Shown piece after piece: positions 1 to 5,547 of a DNA stretch of 5,547 bases. Origin of the DNA: Candidatus Altimarinota bacterium (GTDB taxonomy: Bacteria; Patescibacteriota; Gracilibacteria; BD1-5; UBA6164); NCBI GenBank assembly GCA_027066255.1, contig JAMOOA010000185.1, positions 1 to 5,547 of the forward strand, given 5' to 3'. The notes under the pieces were generated by a model that saw only the letters and a list, made by a program, of their open reading frames with translations, ran no database searches and had not been told where the DNA came from. The stretch's first letter is position 1, and each line of letters starts with the position of its first letter. A program made the translations under genes and the position numbers.

Positions 1-1
1 T

Positions 2-3000
2 ACGGGAGAATGAATCACGAGTTATGATGCCGAAGCTTGTGGAGGGAAGTGAGCATATAGAGCAAGTAGGGTAGATGCACTCAAGTTCGATGCAAATGAT
101 TCTATCAATATAGATGGAGAAAACTCAGGATTAGAATACTCATGGAAAATAGGGAACTCGAAGTTTGCTACAACCTCTACTGTAAATCACAAATTTGATG
201 AAATCGGATGTTTCCCTGTAAAAGTAACAGTAAAAAGTAAGAAAAATGGAAAAACATCAACCAGAAAAATAAATGTAGATATAGTAAACGAAACTCCAAT
301 AGTTTCGGCTCTCGATATAAGTATTCAAAACCCAGAAGCTGATCCTCTTGTTGTTGATGTGATAGCCCTTGGAGCAAAAGATCCAGATGGAGTGATTCAA
401 TCATATCTTTGGTATTATTATACTGATACTGATTCTGAACCTCAGGATTTCCGTTCATCATCAAAACCAGGAACGACTTTTGTCCTTCCAAAGATTGCGG
501 GGCAATATTACTTTGTGGTTGTCCTCAAAGACAACAATGAAGCAAGAGTAACTTCAGAAGAAGTAACAGGATCGAAGTTCTTTACGACTATCACAGGGGA
601 CAATATCAATACTCCACTATTAAATCTCAGTATCGATGATAGTTCAGTGTCTATAGGGGAAGAGGTATCGTTCTCTGTGCAGGTAAAAGATATACTCGGG
701 AGAGATATATCAAAGAAAGCAAAGTTTAGCTGGGACTTCGATGGAGATGGATTTTACGATACACAAACAAGTTCAAAACAAACAACCTATAAATACAAAA
801 AATCAGGAACTTTTTACGCAAAAGTAAAAGTAAAACATAAAGGGATTAGTAGTACCAAAACTATTACCGTAAATGTCTCTAATAAAATCGTTCCAAATTT
901 TGAGTATATTTCGATAGGAAATACATATATATTCTTTGATACGAGTAACGGAGAACTTGATACAAGAGACTGGGATCTGGGAGATGGAACAAAGATCTCT
1001 GGAAAGACTTTTACTCACAAATACGATGACAAAAAACCATCTCACTCAGTTATTCTCAAAGTATCAGAAGGTGATAGAAACAAAGAAGTGACGAAGAAAG
1101 TAGTAAAAAATGTAAAAAATGTTCTGAGTGCCCGTGGAAAGGGGCTCAATCTCTTTACTACACCATCTCTTGATACAGAAGGAAATGTAACTCTTGAAAA
1201 TGAGTATCAAAAGTTTTATGTATATATGGGAGAGAGTAGAGGGGATATAGCTGGATATGCTATCGACTACGATCTTGATCTAGATAGTGACCTCAATGGA
1301 TGAAAAGATGATGATACTGATAATAAAGGAACAGGAAGTTATACATCATGAGATGTTGTAGAAGTTCCACTGAACCAAATAAGAGAACAAACAGTGAGAG
1401 TTTATCTTCTCGATGTAGATGGAAAAGTTCTTGAATCAAAGGAAATCAAGATAACAAAGGAGCATATAGAGGAGAGATCTATAGACTTTTGAGAAATAGA
1501 GTTTCTCAATGTTACCTCTTCAGAAAAAGAAAAAATAGGAAAACTCAAAGAACTTCTCTCAGATTTACCACAAAGCCAAAAACTGAGCTCGATGAACTAC
1601 GTTCAAAGGATGCAGGAAAGTTGGTCTGATCAAACAGAAAAAACGAGAATCATCATAGAATTTGAGACATACTTGTATGATCAGGATGTCGCAAATGTAG
1701 AAGATATTGTTACTATTCTTGAAGGGCTTCTGGTAGAATGACAGGAAGATACAAGCGAAAAGAATGTAGCTTTTCATGCACTTAAGAACCTCATTCCAGA
1801 AACGATAGAGTGCCCAGTTGAGTGAGACTTTGCTAACTGTTCTGAGATGCTGACTTCTCAACTTGAAGCTATAAGAGAGAGTAAAGATATCGAGCAAAAC
1901 AAAACACTGGGAAGTGGAATACTCTCTTCTATCCAGAACACAGAAACAATGACTAATCAACAGAAGATAGACTTTAAAGCTATTTTGTCATCACTAGTGT
2001 ATGGAGGAGTTTCAAATATACCGGAACAAGAAGTGAATGATGTTATTGAGCAAGAAACATCAGGAGAAACAGGATGATTTATGTCTCTTCTTCTCAAAAT
2101 CTTCTATGGGCTTGGAATATTTATTCTGGTAATGATAGGACTTGTACTCCTATACTTCATTTACTTTAAACTCGTAAATAAAGACAAAGAAAGAGGATTT
2201 CAAGATTTTATCATAGACAAGACTTCTATGAAAAAGGAAAAAGAAACAGAGTCTTTAGATGTGGTTTCAGATAATGGTCTTGACGTACTTTCTGATGAAC
2301 TAAAAATAGAAGAAAAACCGTCATCAGATATACTTTCCTCTGATACTTCAAGCAATGATGTGATACCTGATCCACTCGCTGAATCTTCATCAGAAATAAT
2401 ACCTTCTCGAGACACTACAACAGATGTAGTAAAAAAAGATGAAGATAGTAAGTCAGTAGATGAAGAGCAAGTACCGGACTGGCTTGCTGGAAATTTCTCT
2501 GATGATTCAAAGAGTACTCCAGAGAACGTAGCGCTCGATGAAGTAGAAGATAAAAAACAACCATTTCAACCCTCTCCCTCTAAAGAAGAAATTGTAAATG
2601 AAGAAGAAGGGACTCAAGAGATAGATATAGAGGAAGAAACAAAAATCGAAGAAGAACAAATTCCAGACTGGTTGAAAGGAGATATCGAAACAGCGAAAGA
2701 AAATGATGATATAACTCTTACTTCTCAAGAAGATAAAGACTCTACACAGAGTGAAGGTAAAAAACCACCTATTACCCCTATTGTCGAAGATGAGACAAAA
2801 ATAGAGGATGTATCTACAGATACTGAACAGGTTCCAGATTGGTTAAAAGATGATCTGAGTGAATGAGAAAAAAATAAATCATCTCAAGAGACAAAGGGAG
2901 TTCATAGTCCAAAAGAAGGTGATAGCATAATAGAGGAAGATGTTTCATCTTCAGAAGTAACACCTACGAAGAAAGAAGAGATAAAGGGAACTCCAAAAGA

Positions 3001-3406
3001 TACTCTTCCAAAAGAAAAAATAGAAGATGCAAGTATCCCTGATTGGCTCTCTGGAAGTTTTGGGGATGATGAAGAATCGGTAGATGAAGGAGAGGATGTA
3101 AAAGAAAAACCTTCACAAGCAAAAGTTGTTGAAAAGCCAGCAAAGAAACAAGTTGCTAAGACTTCAAATAAAAAGAAGGCACCAATGAAAAAGGCGCCAG
3201 CAAAGAAAAAACCAGTAACCTCTACAAGTAAAGATACTTCCCAAAAGAAGAAGACCTCAGCTGATAAGCCAGCAAAGAAAGTAGTTTCCAAGGCTTCAAG
3301 CAAAGAAAAGACATCAGTAAAAAAGAAGAACACAAAGAAAAACAACTCTGAATTATGGGATGATGGAATGAAAGTTCCAGACTGGCTCAAGACCGGAGAT
3401 GAATAA
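2..3406 (+). CDS. Large PKD-domain membrane-anchored surface protein with PDWL-repeat cytoplasmic tail (5' partial, TGA = Gly)
   Basis: I see one frame open from the window edge to TAA at 3404-3406 (1134 residues visible, true start outside) if TGA is glycine. In-frame TGAs lie at 11, 50, 1301, 1349, 1490, 1739, 1823, 2075 and 2864. Domains in order, in window residues: three to four PKD/Ig-like beta domains (about 20-100, 100-190, 200-295 and 298-370), the third with a WDFDGDG core and the fourth with WDLGDG; an Asp-rich loop (about 428-445) resembling calcium-binding repeats; a mostly helical region (about 495-690) with two cysteines near 604-611; one hydrophobic segment (about 700-722) followed by Lys/Arg; then an acidic, low-complexity tail with five (V/I)PDWL motifs and a Lys/Ala/Pro-rich block (about 1040-1115). 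PKD domains are typical of extracellular adhesion or surface-layer proteins. The charges imply an outside N-terminal part and a cytoplasmic tail. Exact function is unknown; an adhesion or host-contact role is inference. No signal peptide can be judged because the N-terminus is missing. Confidence 0.88.
2471..3388 (+). repeat. Array of five (V/I)PDWL motifs in the cytoplasmic tail of the PKD protein
   Basis: Five copies of a five-residue motif, Val/Ile-Pro-Asp-Trp-Leu, are encoded at 2471-2485, 2660-2674, 2831-2845, 3035-3049 and 3374-3388. They are 63, 57, 68 and 113 residues apart. The first three are preceded by an acidic residue and Gln (EEQ or TEQ), and most are followed by a small or charged residue and then acidic or Gly/Ser residues. 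The spacers are low-complexity and differ in sequence, while the motif is kept, and synonymous codons differ between copies (GTA/ATT/GTT/ATC for residue 1; CCG/CCA/CCT for Pro). This suggests selection on the peptide rather than a recent DNA duplication. The motifs hold the only tryptophans in the tail apart from one shortly before the last copy. A docking-motif role is inference. Confidence 0.8.
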
Positions 3407-3414
3407 TCATATTT

Positions 3415-3468
3415 AATCAAAAAAGAATCCTCGAAATTTGAGGGTTCTTTTTTGATTCTTTTTTGATT
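3415..3468 (+). terminator. Rho-independent terminator with a tandemly duplicated 3' arm
   Basis: Nine bases after the surface-protein stop, the left arm (3415-3432) pairs with the right arm (3440-3457). The base of the stem is AATCAAAAAAGAA with TTCTTTTTTGATT, the upper part is CCTC with GAGG plus a T-G wobble, and the loop is seven bases. The right arm holds a T6 tract. An 11-bp unit, TTCTTTTTTGA, occurs twice in tandem (3445-3455 and 3456-3466), so the left arm could also pair with the second copy, and the second T6 tract can act as the U-run for the first hairpin. It separates the surface-protein gene from lepB. Confidence 0.8.
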
Positions 3469-3504
3469 AAAATACGTTCTGCTTTATACTACGTTTAATA
3501 TAAT
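3463..3504 (+). promoter_or_regulatory. Candidate promoter(s) for the lepB-truB operon
   Basis: Two sigma-70-like possibilities overlap. TTGATT (3463-3468) and TATACT (3485-3490) are separated by 16 bp. A perfect TATAAT (3499-3504) sits further downstream but has no good -35 hexamer at the usual distance. The first pair uses the last bases of the terminator's duplicated arm as its -35 element. The position, directly after a terminator and about 30-50 bp before lepB, supports a promoter, but in such AT-rich DNA these hexamers also arise by chance. Confidence 0.45.
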
Positions 3505-3535
3505 TTTAATCCTCTTTGCTTAGGAATTTCGACTC

Positions 3536-4237
3536 ATGACTGACAAACAAACAAAAAGCTTCCTGAGTGAAGCGCTAGATTTCCTCAAAGATCTTACCAT
3601 CATCATTGTTATCGTTCTTGTGATACGTACTTTCTTTATTATGCCGTTCCAGATAAACGGTCAATCGATGTACGATTCGTATTATAATGGAGAGTTTATT
3701 ATCGTAGACAGATTTTCTTATCAAGACTTTCCGATTATCGGTCAGTCTCGCTCTCCAAAGAGAGGAGACGTAGCAGTATTTAAACCAGGAGTGAGTGAAG
3801 AAAAAAAGTACTTTATTAAGAGGATTATTGGTCTTCCAGGAGAAACTATAAAAATAGAAGGAGGGAACGTCTATATCAAGAAAATAGGAGAACAAGAATT
3901 TACAGAACTTGAGGAATCATACCTGAGTGAAAAAAATGCAGGGAATACTTTTGTGAAGAGAACAACATCAGAACATATATATGAGATACCAGCAGGGAAA
4001 TACTTCGTTATGGGTGATAATAGACAGGCTTCTACCGATAGTAGAAGTTGTTTCTCTACGTGCTCTATACGTACTAACTATATAGAGCTCTCACAGATGA
4101 CAGGAAGAATTCTTATGGATTTAGGATATTTTAGTTTTGCCAACCTTGGATTCACTCATCCAGATATCACCAAGGATGGAAAATGAATTAGTACAAAACC
4201 TCGTTATTTCAGTTCACCAGGAACACATACTTATTAG
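3536..4237 (+). CDS. lepB: Signal peptidase I (TGA = Gly at codon 217)
   Basis: A membrane serine protease of family S26 that removes signal peptides from Sec/Tat-exported proteins on the outer face of the membrane. The 233-residue product has a short Lys-containing cytoplasmic N-terminus, one membrane segment (about 20-37), then the family boxes: GQSM with nucleophile Ser44, RGDVAVFKP (76-84), FIKRIIGLPGE with general base Lys95, and GDNR...DSR (160-170). Two cysteines (172 and 176) just after the last box could form a disulfide on the outside. All catalytic elements are present. The start is fixed by an in-frame TAG at 3521-3523 and by the lack of another ATG; AGGA at 3522-3525 is a modest ribosome binding site. 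TGA at 4184-4186 would end the protein at 216 residues in the standard code; as Gly it adds a 17-residue tail ending at TAG 4235-4237, five bases before truB. This spacing suggests translational coupling. Confidence 0.95.
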
Positions 4238-4242
4238 TTTTT

Positions 4243-5115
4243 ATGGATAGTTTTTTCCTCATAGATAAACCAGCAGGAATCACCAGTTTTTGAGTGCTTT
4301 CGGAATTGAGAAAGAAATTAGGGATCAAGAAGATAGGTCACACGGGAACACTTGACCCACTTGCTACAGGGTGTTTATTAGTGGCAACAGGGAACTATAC
4401 CAAGCTGATTCCGTATTTCGAAAAGGATACAAAAGAATACGAGTGTACGATACTTCTTGATGGAGTTTCAGATTCCTACGATATAGATACTCCTGTGACT
4501 CATATATCTGACTCTCAAAAAAAGAGTTTTTCAAAGAGTATCTCAAGAGAAAATATCCAGAAGATACTTGAGAAACACTTTACTGGAGAAATAGAACAGA
4601 TTCCACCTGCGTACTCAGCACTCAAAATAGGAGGAAAGAAGGCAGTGGATCTCGTACGTGCGTGAAGAGAGGTTATAATGAAGCCTCGAAGAACAACGAT
4701 TCATGAAATAGAGATACTGGATTATTCTTATCCTCGCCTCACTTTGAGATGCCTCGTAAGCGTTGGGACATACATACGCTCTATCGCTAAAGACCTTTGA
4801 GATATTCTGGAGACAGGAGGGTATATAGAAACTCTCAGAAGAACGAAAATAGGAAAAATTTGTCTTAAGGAAGCTATAACACTAGAAAAATTTTCATCCA
4901 CCTCAAGGCTTGATGAAGGATATCTCTTTGGTAAAGAGAGATTCTGTGTTGTCGAAGACTTAGAAATACTCTCTCGACTCTCTAATGGTCAAAGAATTAA
5001 GTGAGATTTTCCTTTTCCAGAGTGAAAAGATATATTTATTATGGGAAGTGACATGATACAATATATAGTAAGATACCAGGATGGAGTACTTTCTTCTGTT
5101 AGGAAGATATTTTAG
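4243..5115 (+). CDS. truB: tRNA pseudouridine(55) synthase TruB (five TGA = Gly codons)
   Basis: Isomerises U55 in the T-loop of most tRNAs to pseudouridine, in the cytoplasm. The 290-residue length suits the family. Visible motifs are DKPAGITS (8-15), GHTGTLDP with catalytic Asp38 (32-39), KEY followed by an Asp-rich strand, IPPAYSALK with IGGKKAVDLVRAG, and VGTYIRSIAKDLG containing the conserved Arg. In-frame TGAs are codons 17 (4291), 141 (4663), 186 (4798), 254 (5002) and 261 (5023). Codons 141 and 186 fall on the family's conserved Gly in the ARxG-like and RxLxxDLG-like motifs, which fixes TGA as glycine. About 24 glycines are present, five of them TGA. The ATG at 4243 is the only start after the in-frame TAG at 4189-4191 and places DKP at the expected distance. 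No strong Shine-Dalgarno sequence lies at the right distance (AGGAA at 4219-4223 is too far), so coupling to lepB is likely. The C-terminal part (about 235-290) is divergent but consistent with a small PUA-like end. Confidence 0.96.
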
Positions 5116-5128
5116 TTCTCAAAAAGAT

Positions 5129-5156
5129 TTGCCAACAGTCATTTTTTTTATACAAT
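5129..5156 (+). promoter_or_regulatory. Likely promoter of tRNA-Lys
   Basis: TTGCCA (5129-5134) and TACAAT (5151-5156) are separated by 16 bp, with a T-rich spacer. Transcription would begin around 5163, about 12 bases before the mature tRNA, which fits a short 5' leader removed by RNase P. The element lies in the 59-bp gap after truB. Read-through from truB is also possible because no hairpin terminator is visible in this gap. Confidence 0.55.
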
Positions 5157-5174
5157 ACACAAGCTCAAAGTTGT

Positions 5175-5250
5175 GAGGCATTAGCTCAGTTGGTAGAGCA
5201 GATCCCTTTTAAGGATAAGGTCCTGGGTTCGAGCCCCGGATGCCTCACCA
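5175..5250 (+). tRNA. tRNA-Lys, anticodon UUU
   Basis: A 76-base cloverleaf can be folded by hand. The acceptor GAGGCAT (5175-5181) pairs with ATGCCTC (5240-5246), followed by discriminator A and an encoded CCA (5248-5250). The D stem is GCTC/GAGC with AGTTGGTA as the loop. The anticodon arm has loop CTTTTAA with anticodon TTT at 5208-5210. The T stem CTGGG/CCCGG closes a TTCGAGC loop. The anticodon stem has a G-A mismatch at its outermost pair (27-43). Anticodon UUU reads AAA and AAG lysine codons, which are abundant in the neighbouring genes. The T-loop T at position 55 is the kind of site TruB, encoded just upstream, modifies. Confidence 0.96.
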
Positions 5251-5262
5251 TTGATGAATAAC

Positions 5263-5287
5263 TGAAATTTCTCTTTGAGAAATTTCA
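5263..5287 (+). other. Hairpin 1 downstream of tRNA-Lys
   Basis: An 11-bp perfect stem (5263-5273 with 5277-5287, core GAAATTTCTC) closes a TTT loop 12 bases after the tRNA CCA. No T-run follows, so it is not a standard intrinsic terminator. It may assist 3' processing or stabilise the transcript; this is inference. Confidence 0.6.
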
Positions 5288-5299
5288 TAAAAATAAAAC

Positions 5300-5332
5300 C
5301 TCATGAGTCTTGATAATCTCAAAATTCATGAG
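5300..5332 (+). other. Hairpin 2 downstream of tRNA-Lys
   Basis: CTCATGAGTCTTGA (5300-5313) pairs with TCAAAATTCATGAG (5319-5332) with one G-T wobble and one C-A mismatch, around a five-base loop TAATC. It ends one base before the arm of the next palindrome. The 8-base TCATGAGT occurs on both sides (5301-5308 and 5326-5333). Confidence 0.5.
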
Positions 5333-5333
5333 T

Positions 5334-5375
5334 AGAAAAAACTCAACTTAGTAATTACTAAGTTGAGTTTTTTCT
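5334..5375. terminator. Bidirectional intrinsic terminator (42-nt perfect palindrome)
   Basis: Two 21-base arms (5334-5354 and 5355-5375) are exact reverse complements. The arm includes ACTCAACTTAGTAA flanked by an A6 run on the left and a T6 run on the right, so either strand yields a stable hairpin followed by U-rich RNA. It lies between tRNA-Lys (+) and the probable minus-strand gene at the right edge, the expected place for a shared terminator of convergent units. Confidence 0.85.
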
Positions 5376-5442
5376 TGGTTATGTATATCTTATAACTTTT
5401 TTTTGTCCTTATAAGTTGCGAAGCTTTATTGAAATCTAGATT
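5376..5442. other. AT-rich convergent intergenic spacer
   Basis: No gene is seen here. It contains a T8 tract (5397-5404) flanked by CTTATAA (5389-5395) and TTATAAG (5409-5415). This is a weak 7-bp inverted repeat with a 13-base interval and does not make a convincing terminator. Confidence 0.4.
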
Positions 5443-5547
5443 TTACTTCTTTACGTAATAATCATAACCTATAGTACTTGCTATATATTGATATAAAGCT
5501 ATTTTCTTAGTATTTGGTTTAGCTTTTTTATATTCAATATTAATAGC
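5443..5547 (-). CDS. C-terminal end of an unidentified minus-strand protein (5' partial)
   Basis: Read on the minus strand from the window edge, one frame is open for 34 codons down to TAA (complement of 5443-5445). The other two minus-strand frames have early TAA or TAG stops. The peptide is rich in Lys, Tyr, Ile and Ala and ends in YYVKK, which is protein-like but not recognisable. The gene would be convergent with tRNA-Lys and face the bidirectional terminator about 70 bp away, which supports it. Its codons (GCT, AAT, TAT, ATT, AGT) look more AT-rich than those of the genes to the left. With only TAA and TAG as stops, 34 open codons could occur by chance, so the call is tentative. Confidence 0.45.
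   Translation of the reverse strand, partial: AINIEYKKAKPNTKKIALYQYIASTIGYDYYVKK

Noticed and set aside
1847..2077. Independent 76-residue ORF
   Set aside because: It is the same frame as the PKD protein, bounded by TGA codons on both sides; part of the helical domain.
2081..2866. Separate small membrane-protein gene starting at ATG 2081
   Set aside because: It is in frame with the upstream PKD ORF and separated only by a TGA and one codon. With TGA read as Gly it is the transmembrane helix and tail of the same protein.
2902..3420. 172-codon minus-strand ORF rich in Phe and Ser
   Set aside because: It is the antisense shadow of the Lys/Glu/Ser-rich tail. Its Phe/Ser composition is what reverse-complemented AAA/GAA/TCA-type codons give, and it shows no motif.
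2..5115. TGA as tryptophan (code 4) or selenocysteine
   Set aside because: Family-conserved TruB glycines are encoded by TGA and conserved tryptophans by TGG; the number and spread of TGAs and the absence of any recognisable redox Cys context argue against selenocysteine.
5303..5335. Ten-codon ORF (ATG to TAG) after tRNA-Lys, possible leader peptide
   Set aside because: It lies inside hairpin 2, has no Shine-Dalgarno sequence and no downstream + strand gene to attenuate; the terminator follows at once.
5389..5415. Inverted repeat CTTATAA/TTATAAG around a T8 tract
   Set aside because: The stem is only 7 bp of A-T rich sequence with a 13-base loop; TTATAA is itself palindromic, so this is easily expected by chance.
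1..5547. CRISPR array, insertion sequence or defence cassette
   Set aside because: No regularly spaced direct repeats, transposase motifs, terminal inverted repeats or recognisable defence domains are present.

Overview
The window reads coherently only if TGA is sense and means glycine (translation table 25). Fifteen in-frame TGA codons lie inside three otherwise intact + strand genes. Two of them, in truB, fall on glycines that the TruB family conserves strongly. Together with AT-rich DNA, frequent AGA (Arg) and ATA (Ile) codons and a compact layout, this points to the Candidate Phyla Radiation, specifically Absconditabacteria (SR1) or Gracilibacteria (BD1-5). I cannot separate these two from this sequence. 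A standard-code gene caller would break the window into false fragments.

Layout. Positions 2-3406 (+) hold one very long ORF, open at its 5' end. It encodes a surface protein with PKD/Ig-like beta domains, an Asp-rich putative calcium-binding loop, a helical domain, one membrane segment and a long disordered cytoplasmic tail with five (V/I)PDWL motifs and a lysine-rich block. A hairpin terminator (3415-3457) with a tandemly duplicated 3' arm follows. A probable promoter then precedes lepB (3536-4237, signal peptidase I) and truB (4243-5115, tRNA pseudouridine-55 synthase), which form a two-gene operon with a 5-nt gap. Next come a likely promoter, tRNA-Lys(UUU) with encoded CCA (5175-5250), and three consecutive hairpins, the last a 42-nt perfect palindrome that looks like a bidirectional terminator. 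The far right edge carries the probable C-terminal end of a minus-strand gene (5443-5547), convergent on that terminator.

How the genes relate. The membrane-anchored PKD protein is exported, so signal peptidase I may process it or other Sec substrates, but the terminator and new promoter argue that lepB-truB is a separate transcription unit. TruB modifies U55 of tRNAs; its neighbour tRNA-Lys has the TTC T-loop and is a plausible substrate. No obviously new multi-gene system is visible. The most unusual item is the surface protein's cytoplasmic tail with its repeated PDWL motifs; the most consequential for annotation is the TGA recoding.
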